Positions 24,200-36,179 of a stretch of 64,000 bases of DNA are shown piece by piece. The stretch is taken from the NCBI RefSeq assembly GCF_023856365.1, contig NC_064536.1:35332776-35396775 (forward strand), read 5' to 3'. The stretch comes from Brienomyrus brachyistius (taxonomy: Eukaryota; Chordata; Actinopteri; Osteoglossiformes; Mormyridae). The position numbers and the translations under genes were made by a program. The notes beneath the pieces were generated by a model that was given only the letters and a program-made list of their open reading frames with translations, searched no databases and was not told the origin of the DNA. Position 1 is the stretch's first letter; each line of letters opens with the position of its first letter.

Positions 24200-24915
24200 T
24201 GCATTACATTACATGATCTTGTGTTTTTTTTTCCTTTTGGGTTATTGCTTGCATGTGAACACGCTCACTAAGTGATTGGCAGTAGCATCGTAATGTCTAG
24301 AAGGTGACAGACCTGGAACTCTTTGGGCTCATCCATGTTTCAGCCACTTGCACAGTATATGGTCAATACTGGTCTGTGTGCTACTCTGACTGCACACTGA
24401 CCACAGCGTAGAAGCTGCTGGATCCCGTGACTTTAAACAGTCCTGGAGTTTAAGTGTGCTCTCTCTGGAGTGTCTGCACACATCTACGATGAGCCTTGCA
24501 GAGGTTTAATGTCTTGAGTCAGTGTGTTCTTCACCACAGCTTCAACAAGGCCGTCCTGCAATGCTGTGCAAAGAGGTGTTGCACAGTGTACAGCCAATGA
24601 ATACTTCAGAAGAGAACAGCTCTCCCTCTCATCAGACACAGAGCCTGACTTGACAGAAATTTAAATTTGATACATCTTAATATATAAAATAACCTTGCAC
24701 AGTGTGGTTGACAGGACAGCATTTTTCCATTTAATATATATTCTGCCCATAGTATTTTGCTTTAAATGGTTGTGTTACACTGGCTCCGCCCTAGCGATTT
24801 ACTTTAGTATGTTCCCCTTTAAAAATAACATGGATGTTATTTCTAAAACACTTCCTCTAAATCTCAACCCATCCTTCTTATCCCATCCTTCTTGTTGAAA
24901 GGTCTGCCCCGCACT
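24200..24915. other. naa50-usf3 intergenic region, nothing recognised
   Basis: No ORF with recognisable content, no transposon ends and no RNA gene were seen in this AT-rich stretch. Confidence 0.4.
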
Positions 24916-25204
24916 GCGTCCATTGGTGGATGACTGTGGAAATACAGGAAAAGCTGTTACTCTATTGGTGAACTAGGACGTCGATCAAAGACGTCATGTT
25001 TAAATATTCGTAGTTCGTGCGAGGCCACAACTTGCTGTTTCATTGGATGTTTACGACCGTTCCCCGATCAGGATTGGTCATTTCACTGTTGTCCCGCCTT
25101 CTTTTTCTCATCGCAGGAATCGATGTAGGTTGAGCGGAGAGTTGATTTCCAAGGAAAACCAAAGTTTTGACAGGGACGTGGTCATGAAAATGGGGAGTCT
25201 GCAG
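24915..25204 (+). promoter_or_regulatory. usf3: Putative usf3 promoter and non-coding first exon
   Basis: Four inverted CCAAT boxes (ATTGG) lie near 24921, 24964, 25042 and 25072, within 160 bases and beside GACGTC-type sites. A possible 5' UTR exon ends at 25204 (CTGCAG followed by gttagt). The coding exon at 26406 is preceded by an acceptor at 26386, so an upstream non-coding exon is required. Confidence 0.45.
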
Positions 25205-26405
25205 GTTAGTAGCCCTTTTGCAGCCTGTTACTCGGCTGTACGCGCAGTTCCGCCCGGTGCTTCGTTTCTATGCACGGTCTACTCGGCCAGCCCCGTCTTT
25301 TGTGTACTTGTTCGCCGACCTGAGAGCCGCTACCGCGGAGGGTTAGGGTTAGGGATGCAGCGCCTCTGGGAGGCGGACATTTCGCGGCTGTGGTCATCGG
25401 GTTGACGGGGGGCTGCTGCCCTGCCATCTCCGCGGTGCCGTCTGTGTCTCCAGGCACCCCGCACTGTAACATATATATGAACATAAATGACCGCGTCGTT
25501 CTTCATGGCAGACGCTTTAATACCTGCATGAAAGCCTCCCGGACTCCAAAGCTGCAGAGAGCAAGGGGCTACCTGGCTTGCTGTCAGCCGCAGAGTGTGC
25601 GATCAGAGCCGTTACCACGCAGTGCCTCAGCGGTCAGGTTCTGCTGAGTTAGCCTCTGTGTGTTTATGGTCATGATCAGGTAAATTGGCCATTGTGTCTG
25701 GTCATGGTCATAGTTCAGCGAGTTAAGTCAAAATAGTCAGCTAAATCTAATCTATGTGGTGTACATGTCAAATTAGCGCTGCTTTAAAACGCTTAATTTA
25801 TTGGGTGCAGTATTCAGTGTTCCAGCCGTAGGAGGCAGTATTAAGACACCTGGGCAGAGCATTGTGAGGTCAAGCTCAGATTAGCAGAACGAAGGAGGGT
25901 TTCACACTTTCAAGCTGATAAAGTAGAATTTACACAGCTTCATATTTAATGCTGACACTGACCATAGCCACACAGAGCCTGAGGCAACTGGAGAGTGGGA
26001 TATGAAGATGTGGTTTCTCCTGTCCCCATGTCCCCCTGTCCCCTGCTGTGTCTCCGTAGCTGTGTTTGGGTCCAGATCTGGCGGGATCTATCCAATCCTC
26101 ATTCTGAGTGGGCGTAGTGGCCATGACGTAAGCATTTTCATCCCCTCTGGAGTGACCTGTGGATGAACGGTGAGTCTAGGCATGGAGGACAGCTGTCCGT
26201 ATCATGTGTATGATCAGGGGGATGAAATGGGGTCAGCGCACAGAGGTTTGACACGTTCCAGGCTCCCCAATCTCTCCTTTGGCTCCATATTCCCCCACGA
26301 CACAAGTGAAGGCTTCATGTTTCTCAGAATGTGAATGCTTTCTCTGGTAGCCTTGTGAGTACTTGTAAATGATGTGTGTCATGCAGACGGACAGTGTGTA
26401 TCAGG

Positions 26406-29400
26406 ATGCCAGAGATGACAGAGAATGCGAGCCGTCCTCACAAACCCCAGAGGTGAGTGGTTTCTCTTCTGTAACCAAGGGCTGAATAGCTGTGTCAGCA
26501 CTGATTTAGCGAGGATGGGGCCTAACATTCTGCCTAGTTTGTGCTCTAGTGGAGTGAACTGCGAGGGCAGTGTTGATGTAACAACCCGTGTGTTCATGTC
26601 TGAATGCTGGGGACCTATGTGGCAGCAGTAGCTGGCTGTACTGTCATAACGGTGCTGAGAAGACATGTCGTGTTTGTCTGCTTACAGGAAGAAAAACAAA
26701 GAAACGCACAATGCTGGTGAGTGTCACACTGAACAGAGTTAGTTATTATGAGAAGAGGGAGGAGCCCTAGGGGGTGTGTGAGCTGATGGGGGAGGAGCCC
26801 TGGGGGTGTGTGAGCTGATGGGGGAGGAGCCCTGGGGGTGTGTGAGCTGATGGGGGAGGAGCCCTGGGGGTGTGTGAGCTGATGGAGGAGGAGCCCTGGG
26901 GGGGTGTGTGAGCCGACGGAGGAGGAGCCCTGGGGGGGTGTGTGGGCCGACGGAGGAGGAGCCCTGGGGGGGTGTGTGGGCCGACGGAGGAGGAGCCCTG
27001 GGGGGGTGTGTGGGCCGACGGAGGAGGAGCCCTGGGGGGTGTGTGGGCCGACGGAGGAGGAGCCCTGGGGATTTTGTGTTATTGGGGTTGCTAATGATGT
27101 ATTTTCTCTTTGGCCTGCAGTGGAGAGACATCGAAAGAAAAAGATCAACGCTGGAATTAATCGCATTGGCGAGCTCCTTCCCTGCTCCCAAGCCTTGAAA
27201 CAGGCAAGGCAGTGTCTCCGTCACATGGGCAGTGGTGGCTTAATGGTTAGGGAAGCACACTTGAAATTGAAAGATTGCAGGTTCGTGACCCTAATGCAGG
27301 CCCAGTACCCAGGGTGACTCGTATATGTCTGCATCTGCTGCAGAGTAAGAACATGATTCTGGACCAGGCCTATCGCTACATCACAGAACTGAAGCAGCAG
27401 AATGACACACTTCTACTCAATGGTGGAGACAAGGTGCAAGGTATGTCTACATCTCAGTATATCTGGGTCTTCTGGAAAGCTCTCCATGTCGGAGGGCAGC
27501 GCGGATATGTCGCCCCGGAGCCCCCTAGCCCACGCTTGGGCTGCTTTCGGGTCTGTAGGCTTTATGTTGGTGGTTTAATCTCAAGTGGTAAACAGTGTTG
27601 TGCTGTGAATGCCAAGTTCACATTACATGGTATTAGCTTCAATTTTCCGGTTCGCCGACAGTTTTTGGAGCCAACAAAAGTCCCCATCTTGGGAAAGTCA
27701 GTGCTTGATCACTGTTTCTGAACTGTTTTCCGAAGTGTTCTAACCTGACTGTGAGTAGCAGTGAATGCAGTGATGAGCTACAGCCAATCAGAGCGCAAGA
27801 CATGGGGTGAGGGGAAACGTGAGAGAGGTCTTTAAAAAGTTGTTAAGTTCAGTTTGTTTCTTAGTGTTCTGGGAAGAGGTGTTAAGTAAATGTTTACAGT
27901 TATTTGTGGCTTGAGATATACTGGCAGTCAAAAGTGTTTGCACACACAAAGATTCTCTACATTTGCATGTAAATTACTTAGGCTCAATTTACTCAGTATT
28001 TTTTGTTAATAAATAAATGTACGGTATGTTCACCATTTGAGTGCCGTTTTAAGAAAATGCCCTATCTTTGATTCATCAGAGTAACCTCCTCTAGCAGTTA
28101 TAACTGCAGAGCAAATCTGAGGAATTCTGTCTCCATGGACAGTAAATCCTGCTCTTTAAGCTCCTTCCAATGCTCTTGGATCATTGTCCGCAGGTGTGAT
28201 GCACTATGATGATGATGATAGTACTTTATTGATCCCACAGTGGGGAAATTGCGTGTTAACACAGCTCCAGACAGGTAGCAAAACGAGCTGGGAGCTGAGG
28301 TAACTGGCTGCCTACCGTGGCGCCATTCGGAAAAAACACTAGTTGGCTGCTTCACCTTTCTGTCCAGATCCTCCCAAACTAGCTCCATCGGGTTCAGGTC
28401 AGGTGACTGGTGGCCAAGCCATGAGGTTCAGCTTCCCTTTTTCTATCCTTTTCAAATAGCCGTGACACAGTATGAAGGCATGTTTGTTCTTATTGTCCTG
28501 TTGCCTGAATAATGTCTGACCACTGAGTCTGTTGCCCGATGGAATGGCATGTCGCTGCAGGATGCTATGGTAGCTTTTGTGATTCAAAATTCCAGTCACG
28601 CTACGCAGATATCCAGCTTTAGATCCAGTGAAGCACCCCAAAGCATCACACTGCCCTCTACGTGCTTAGCAGTGGACGTTATACACTGTGGCAGCATCCT
28701 CTTCTCAACACACATCACACCTCCTGGAAGAACCGCAGATTTCAAACTTGAATTCATCAGTCCACAGCACTTTATTCCAGTCTTCTACACACCAGCTTCT
28801 GTGTTATTTGGCCCGTATGAATGAACACTTTCCTCTTGTTAGGAACCCTCAAAAGTGGCTGAAACAGAACTCTTTAGTCCCACCTCCCTCAGTCTTCTGT
28901 TGACAGTTAAAGTTATGTGTTGGTGCCATGAGATTCATTCAGCTGCACTTTGATTTGTGGTGCCCTTCCCCACAACCTGATGAATACATGTTTTTTTTAC
29001 CTTATGGGGACCAGTTTCCTGGTTTCCTGGTCCTCTTATGGGAAAACTGTATTTTATAAAAATCCGTGACTGCAGTGGAAAAAAAAAACTAAAAATGCAA
29101 AAACTCTTGTATTTTGCTTGGTTACTTATGGTTATGTTTAGGGCTGGGTAAGGTTGTCATAGTTAGCATTAGCATTTTCTCATAGAGGTGAATGAGCGGC
29201 CCCCAAAAAGATATGATTACACGACTGCGTGTGTGACTCCCTGTTGCCCCCTGTTGCTGATCAGTCATGTAGTGTATAAAGTATGACAGTAAAATGATCT
29301 GACGATTCGGATAGTATGAACTTGGCTTTAAGCGCAGGTTTTGTTTTCTCTGCATCCTTCTGAGACGGGAGCTGCATTTACGCAGTACCAGTGTTGGATT

Positions 29401-32400
29401 AATTAATCTTCTTTGGGATCCTCTGGGTCCCTAAGCTGGTGTAGGCTGTGTATTAATTGGCTCTGCACAACAAGGTACCTGCCCCATGCTTTAAGCCCGT
29501 CTGTCCATCTGTCTGTTCACTACAGCGGAGGAAATCCGGAGGCTTCGGCGCCAACTGGACGAGCTCCGCAAGGAAAGCGCCCACTACATGGAGCTGCTGA
29601 AGGCCAACGGCATCAACTTTCTGGACGACCCCACAGTGCACTGGAAGGGCAGGCTGGGCCGCACCCGGCTCGCCAAGGTCACCCCAGCGCACTTGGTCCC
29701 CGAGGGCATAATCGTCTACTCCAACGGGAATGTACTGTGCCCCGCAGGGGAGGATCCGGCTGCCTCCAACCAGAACGCGGGGAAGCGGTCTGGTGACATC
29801 GTAGCCAACCAGCCCGCATGCAGTGTGGAACCTGCATCCAGGACCAAATTCTGCTTACAGGACCCCCCGGCCTCTCCTGCGGCCCAGCTCGTGCCTGTTC
29901 CGGGTCTCGTGGCTGTGGAGCAACACGCGAGTGACCCTCACGTCATCTCCAAGCTGCCCGGCGGAGTGTCCTACATCGCCGTCCCTGCCGTCTGCCCCTT
30001 GTCGGCAACAAGCTTAGCCACAGCCCAGCCCTCAATCTCCACGGCAACGCATAGCCCTGCACCCCAGGTCACTCTCCCTCTGGGGCCCCTCGCAGTCCCC
30101 TCCCTGCCCTCAGCTCTTGGTTCCACATCACAGTCTCAGGAGTCAGCCCTGAGGACTCTGGCCTTGGACTCTTCTGCTGCAGTCACCCCAGAACAGGGCC
30201 CCCGATCATTCAGCACAGTTACCCTCCCCCAGAGCGTTGGGGACAGCCATGCGCTCAGGATCGGCAGCACCGGAAGCACGCAAACCACGTGGACAACGCT
30301 GCAGCTGGGTCCAAATAGTGTGCAACCTTTCTGTCATGCCATAGTCAGCACCTCCTCTCCCACACAAACATGCAACAGTACTGCACAGAGCCTGCAGGGG
30401 GCGCTCATGCGTCCGACTAGCTCTGTTACCTCCATTCAGCCTGTGCTGGCACAAGCCCAGGTCCAGAGTCCCCCTCCTGTACTGGGCCCCCCTCAGGTCA
30501 CAGTCCAGACCTCTATGCAGGTCCCACTACCGCCTCCTGTTCACGTCCCACTGCAGAGCACTGCACAGGCTCCACTCCAGGCTACACCCACAGTTCTGCC
30601 CCTGCTGCAAACCATGCAGGTGTTGCAGATGCGGAGCAACATAGCACCTCCCGCTCCCCAAACCCCCAGTAACACCAAAGTGGTCATCCTCCAGCCAACC
30701 AATCCACCTGCGCCACAGGCAGTGATCAGGGAAGGTTTAGCCAATCAGTCATCTTGCCAGCACATTGTCATCATTCAGGCAAATAATCAGAATTCCCTGC
30801 AGCAGAACCCCAGCGTGAATGGGGCCCCGGTCGCAGTTCCTCTAACACAGCAGATTGTTACGTCCAGCTGTGCGGCTTCCACTACTAATGTGCACACGGT
30901 TGGCGGAAAGCATCTGGTGCACATTCTGCCACGACCACTAGCTCCGCCCACATCTAGCCCAGCACCACCCGTGCAGGCACCCCAGACCATAACAGTGAAT
31001 GGGCAGGTCTTCGCTCTGCAGGCAGTGAAGCCGCCAGCCGGGTCATCTCTGAAGACTGCCCTGCAGATTGTCCAGCCTACAACCAGCGAGGACCCAAACA
31101 CCAACCTGACACTGCACAGCCTGGGGGCACTCGCCAATCTCAACCAGAGCATTTCACATGTGTCCAATCAGAGCCTGCAATTCAATGTGACCCCGCCCTC
31201 TTATCCCCTGACCCCGATTCCTATTCCCGTCACCACAGCAGCAGTAAATCCTGCTTTAGCCACCTCTACCACTTCGATTACCAGTCCAGTTGGGGGCCCT
31301 GTGAAGGTATTACTGAGGAAACCCGGGCCGGCCATAGCAGCAAAACCTAAATCAAGACGCACTGCCTCTAAGAAGGGTGTTTCAACCAAGAAAATGGCAC
31401 CTAGACAGAGGGATGATTCTCTCCCTCATCCCAGAATGGGAGCAGGACAGAATCTGCCTGCAATTGAAAAGCAAATCCAGTCGACAGAGCCTTCAACATC
31501 AACCGCCATGCCAGAAAGGTGCTCCTCTACCAGATCTACAGAACCTGCCCTTCAGCAGTCTGAGGAACTTAACAATGCGCAGTGTGTCACGTCCACAGTA
31601 GATGGAACCTCTGGATCTGGTGCCAGTTCCAGTGCTAGTAGACCCATAGTTTCCACTTCAGGTTCTCCAGAGTGTATCTTTGCCGTTAGCCATATGACTT
31701 TGACACTGAATAGCCCTACAGTTACTAGTGAGAGTCCTGCTCAGAGCAAATCCGTATCATCTACTGCAGCTTCATCAGAATGTAGTAAATCTGTGGTCAT
31801 CTTCACCATTAGTGGACCCACAGTCTCTCCGGTGAGTGAACCTGTAGTGTCCGGTGCAACTTTGACAGAATTCCCACCTGCTGTGAGCTGTGTCAGTTCC
31901 TCAGTCAGTAGACCCATAGATTCTCCTGTGAGTTCCACAGTGAGTAAACTTCTAGTTACCAGTGATACTTCCACTGATGGTAACCACAAAGTGCCCAGTT
32001 CTAGCTTTACAGTTACTGGGCTGAGTTTGTTGACGGGCACATCGGTCAGTCATCCTCTAGACCTTCAGGACTCTCTGACTAACGAACGGCCAGCACTTAC
32101 TTCCTCTTCTTTGGCCACCCTCACGAGACCGTGTTCAGTATTCACTTCCTCACCTGCTCCAAACGTTCTTCCTCCACTCACTGAGTGTGCAAAGCCCACC
32201 CCTCCTTCTCAGACTGTGATTTCCCCATTGGAACCCACATTGTTGTCTCTGGCATCGCCCCAGGGTAATACTGTCCCTACAGAGCCAAGCATGAAGATTG
32301 CTGGAAGAGATAGTGAGCCCAGTGGACACAGGGTATCTGATGAGGGAACAGATAAAGGGGTTCCAGGGGGAGAAGAAGAGCTGTCCAGGAAGGCTTCGGC

Positions 32401-35400
32401 TCCACCTCAACATGTGTGTGAAATGGAGCAGGACACTCTTGGGCAGCCTCTGCTATCCAGCCGACAGACGGAGTCCCCTGTGTTAGCTGGGCCTGGTGGT
32501 GCTCGTGGGTTCTCTGTGGCATCTATGCTTCCTCCTTGCCACGGAGTGAGCACACCTGGAGTCTCCTTTGCCACCTTCACCTTCACCTCGGAACAAGCAG
32601 AGATCTTGGCTATGGCTGCCAGAGCTATCTTTGAACAAGACAGTCCCGGGAGGAGATCTGGAAGCTGTGGGATGGAGAGTCCCACACCTGGCCTTGCATC
32701 AGGTCTCACCTCAGGTCCCACGTCAGACTGGGACCTTGCAAAAGCTCAGCAGACCTCCCACTCCAAGGAGAGGTCAATAGGATCCCAGCCCAAGCTGCCA
32801 AAAGCAAGCGAAATTACAGCAGCTAGGCCTCTTTCAGAGGTCTCTGTTGAGTCTCTAGAGGCACCGGCTAGGGAGCTTCTGGCTGCTCCCTACCCACAGT
32901 CTTCTCAGGCCCATTCCCAGTCCTCCCAGTCTCCCAGTGTCGGTAGCCTCAGTGTTAATAACTTGATAAGGCCTACTAGTTCCTGTCAGCCCTACCCCTG
33001 TTCTCCCAGCTTACCCCAACAGGTATCAGCGCCGTCACCCGTGGTCCCCTCTATGACCCAGCCCCCTGTTCTCCTCCCACCCTGCTCTGCCTCGGGACAA
33101 TTATCTGAGTTGACTCCCTCGAAGACAGCCCTCATGAGGGCAGCGGGTGCCGAACGCCGCATGAAGGACTTGCCCAAACGCACCGCCCAGGATGACATGA
33201 TGGTATCGGGCAGCAAGAGGCCAAAGCCCTGCTCTGCCAATGCCGTCACTCGGATAGACATGAAGGCTGTGTCTTCAGATCATGTGCAGATGATGCCTGG
33301 GCACCTTCCTGCTAGCTTAGGAAGCTCCTCTGCTCCCGGCAACCGAGCTCACCCCACAGATGGGATCAGCCCATTGTTCCCTGGGAACAGCTTCATGAAC
33401 ACGGTCCTAAGGCAAACTGATAGCCAATGCAGTTCCCAGGTGCTCCAGCAGGAACATCTGCAGCCGAGTCGCAGTCAACATGGCAATACTGGCCACCACC
33501 AACCAGGAAACCCTTACCTGAAGCAACAGGAACAGCAGCAGCTTCAAGGCCAAAGGCAACATCTGTACCAGCTGCAGCACCATTTGATCCAACCTGACCC
33601 CACACAGCTTCATAGCCTCCACCAGAGGGTACTGCAGCAAGATCAGCACATACAAAAAAAGCGGGGAATGGTTCGAGGAAGTCAACAAGCACCAATCATT
33701 AGCCTTACGCAGAAGCAGCATCATGTGGAGAAGAATGGAGTGCAGCATCAGCAACAACAGCAGCAACCACAGCAGCAACCACAGCAACAGCACCATCAGC
33801 AGCAGCAACCACAGCAACAGCACCATCAGCAGCAGCAACCACAGCAACAGCACCATCAGCAACAGCAGCAGCAACCACAGCAACAGCACCATCAGCAACA
33901 ACAGCAGCAACCACAGCAGCAGCATCATCAGCAGCAACAGCAGCAGCAACCGCAGCAGCAGCAGCACCATCAGCAACAGCAGCAACCGCAGCAGCAGCAG
34001 CACCATCAGCAACAACAGCAGCAACCACAGCAGCACCATCAGCAACAGCAGCAACCGCAACAGCACCATCAGCAATCACAGCAACAGCATCATCAGCAGC
34101 AGCAGCAAACACAGCAACAACAACAGCATCATCAGCAACAGCAACCACAGCAACAGCATCATCAGCAGCAACAGCAGCAACCACAGCAACAGCATCATCA
34201 GCAGCAACCACAACAACAGCATCATCAACAACAACCACAGCAACAACATCATCAGCAACAGCAGCAGCTACCACAGCAACAACCGCATCATCAACAACAG
34301 CAACCACAGCCACAGGCTTCCCACTCGATGCACCAACACATCCAACAACATCTCCAGCAGCAGCAGCACTTTGGTGGCCGCCATCAAGAGAAGAGCCTCC
34401 TGCACCCTCAGCAACAGCCACGGCAGGACCAGCAGGTCACTCAGAGCCACAATGTCATGCAAAGGCTGATCAGCTCCAGGTCTCTGGAACAGCAGTTGAC
34501 CCCACAAGCTGGCAGCACTGTGTCACGTTCATCTGATATGACCTGTGCCCCGTCGCGGCAGGAGCGCCATCGCATCTCCAGCTACTCTGCAGAGGCTCTC
34601 ATTGGGAAGTCTTCATCCAGTGGTGAGCAGCGTCTGGGGCTCCCCCTGCAGGCCCCTCGCTCCGCCCAGGACCAGCCGGACATGCGCCCCTACCTGGATG
34701 TGTCACGAGGGAAAGGGACCCACAACCCACAGGGGCGGCTCCCACCAGAGCACCCGGGGCCCGGGGACCTGCAGCGCGTCTCTGAATGCGCCCCCTTTAA
34801 AGCTCTGAGCGGTGGGCAGCACACGCTGGCCGGCTTTGAAGCACAGGCTTCTAAGGCTGGCCCAACGGCACACCGGGCTGTGCAAACACAAGGCTTCAGG
34901 ATGGGATCCAGCGTAGCAGGGGACCGGCAGCCTCGGGGGCCATACCCTGGCCAGCAGGGGGTGCCTGTGGGCACCGGGGTCCAGCGAGACCACGACAGCT
35001 GCCAGCAGAGCTTCATGCAGAGCCTCCTGGTGCCACAGGTAGAGCAGGTGGGCCACCAGAGGGCGCCACAGTGCTGCCCCCCTGTCAGCATGGACTACGG
35101 CTGTGTGTCGGGCACCCCAGGGGGGGACCTGCAGGCTAAGGCTGGCAGCCCCAGCGTGCCCCCCGTACAGAAGCCACCCGCCATGCGGCTCAGTGACACC
35201 AGCAAGGGGCACATTAATGCACAGATCGGAGGCAACATGCACAGTGGAGGGGTCAGGGCGGGCCTGCACCCCCCCACATCCCACAGCAGCGCCGAATCCA
35301 GTCTCCCCGCTGCCCCTCCCACGGTGGCCCGGCCGCTGAATGCAGTCAGCCAGCGTTCCCGCCACCTGGGCCCGGACACCCAGACCGGCAAGCTGCGACC

Positions 35401-36179
35401 CACAGAGCGGTCTCGAGCCAGCACTCTGCGGCCCGGGAACCCATTTGAGAGCGAGGGGCACCTGGCCCTGCCCGCAGGGGGCAGCGTCCTGCTGGGCCGG
35501 CAGCAGCCGGGGGGTGACGCACGCAGGGGCAGCATTGTGCGCTTCATGGCCGACAGTGTGCAGGTGGGGGGAGATGGCTTGGTGTCCGACCAGCACCTGG
35601 CTCAGAATTTCGGCTTCTCCTTCATCCCAGACAACGCCCCCGGCATCAATACCAACCCCACCTTCATGCCACCGGTGAGCCAGCCCAGCACAGCCCGCAC
35701 CCCGGCCATCCTGCCAGTGGAGCCCCAGGCCCCACTTTCCTCCTTCTACCCCTCATACTCCCCCGCGGCACACCCCAGCCTACCCAGTGACATCCAGCTG
35801 CAGTACTTCCCCAACCAAATGTTCAGTAGCCCCAACACAGAGAAGGCCCCCGGGCCACCACTCAACAACCGTTTTGGCTCCATTCTGTCGCCACCCCCGC
35901 CCAGTGGGCTTCACACAGGCCAGCTTCCCCCTCCTCACCGACATGCCCCCCATGCCCATCACCAACTCCTCGGCCATCACCCCACATCTGTCCAACTTCA
36001 ACCTGACCTCCCTATTTCCTGAGATCGCCACAGCGATGCCGGCCGATGGCTCCACTATGCCCATGTCCCCACTGCTGTCTCTCACCAACACATCATCCTC
36101 GGACTCCGGGAAGCAGCCCAACCGCCCCGCCCACAATATCAGCCACATCCTGGGGCATGATGGGACCTCTGCCATCTGA
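26406..36179 (+). CDS. usf3: Upstream transcription factor family member 3 (bHLH), with a frameshift near the 3' end
   Basis: Coding exons: 26406-26452 (ATG at 26406), 26688-26716, 27121-27203, 27344-27440, 29526-36179. The small exons encode MPEMTEN and the bHLH domain (KKNKETHNAVERHRKKKINAGINRIGELLPC / SKNMILDQAYRYITELK in separate exons). The last exon starts with a leucine-zipper-like EEIRRLRRQLDELRKE. The remaining ~2200 residues are low-complexity and match human USF3 (KIAA2018) in blocks, such as GGKHLVHILPRP, QPTTSEDPNTN, SSYSAEALIGK, GSIVRFM and NFGFSFIP. A Gln/His tract is at 33745-34365. After ILSPPP near residue 2,200 the frame is lost: an extra C in the run 35894-35898 leads to a stop at 36022. 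The family C-terminus (VGFTQASFPLL ... NISHILGHDGTSAI) continues in the next frame to a stop at 36177-36179. The intact length would be about 2300 residues against 2245 in human. Confidence 0.93.
26755..27068 (+). repeat. 32-35 bp minisatellite in usf3 intron 2
   Basis: About nine to ten units of GGAGGAGCCCTGGGGG + TGTGTG + AGCTGATGG or GGCCGACGG. Two sub-types occupy the left and right halves. The array ends about 50 bases before the acceptor of the bHLH exon at 27121. Confidence 0.85.
27204..27343 (+). other. GC-AG intron between usf3 bHLH exons
   Basis: The exon ends AAACAG and the intron begins gcaagg, a GC donor in an otherwise strong context. The acceptor is CTGCAG before AGTAAG. No in-phase GT donor preserves the family sequence ALKQ-SKNM. 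The 140-nt intron is mostly a SINE fragment. Confidence 0.75.
27228..27312 (+). mobile_element. SINE fragment inside the GC-AG intron
   Basis: GGCAGTGGTGGCTTAATGGTTAGGGAAGCACAC and GAAAGATTGCAGGTTCGTGACC match the head of the SINE at 17540-17795 (opposite strand). It fills most of the 140-nt intron. Confidence 0.7.
27915..28985 (-). mobile_element. Degraded Tc1/mariner transposon
   Basis: On the minus strand, fragments of a Tc1-type transposase are readable: QQDNKNKHAFILCHGYLKR, then MAWPPVT, then PDLNPMELVWEDLDRKVK, then a tail like LRTMIQEHWKEL. Frames are broken by stops and shifts. The left end has TACTGGCAGTCAAAAGTGTTT, a typical Tc1 terminus. It lies in usf3 intron 4. The right end is approximate. 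Confidence 0.75.
28203..28345 (+). mobile_element. Retroposon fragment nested in the Tc1 element
   Basis: GATGATGATGATAGTACTTTATTGATCCCACAGTGGGGAAATT interrupts the Tc1 transposase between the PDLNPMELVWEDLDRKVKQPT block and the downstream tail. It carries the same 'ttgatccc..ggggaaatt' motif as the SINEs at 14.4 and 16.7 kb. Confidence 0.6.
28985..29200 (-). repeat. Dispersed repeat, copy 2
   Basis: An inverted, diverged copy of 10895-11115 (shared: AAAATGCAAAAACTCTTGTATTTTGCTTGGTTACTTATGG read on the plus strand). It sits between the Tc1 remnant and the last usf3 exon. Confidence 0.5.
33745..34365 (+). repeat. Gln/His-rich coding repeat of usf3
   Basis: About 200 codons of CAG, CAA and CAT/CAC with occasional CCA, giving repeats of the form PQQQHHQQQQ. 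The Gln codons are mixed CAG/CAA, which usually limits slippage. Human USF3 has a shorter polyQ run nearby. The antisense reading (poly-Val/Ala/Leu ORFs) is an artefact. Confidence 0.9.

Noticed and set aside
25338..25356. Telomere-like GGGTTAGGGTTAGGG
   Set aside because: Only two to three units, next to an ordinary CpG-rich promoter region. This is too short to call an interstitial telomere.
26615..27224. Pro/Ser-rich minus-strand ORFs of 161-183 codons
   Set aside because: They are shadows of the 32-35 bp minisatellite in a usf3 intron.
33407..34507. Long antisense ORFs rich in Val, Ala and Leu opposite usf3
   Set aside because: They are the complement of the CAG/CAA/CAT tract. Simple-sequence composition explains both their length and their residues.
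29588..36022. 2144-codon ORF as a complete gene starting at 29588
   Set aside because: This ATG is internal. The true start is at 26406, the bHLH is in small upstream exons, and the ORF end at 36022 is caused by the frameshift at the C5 run.
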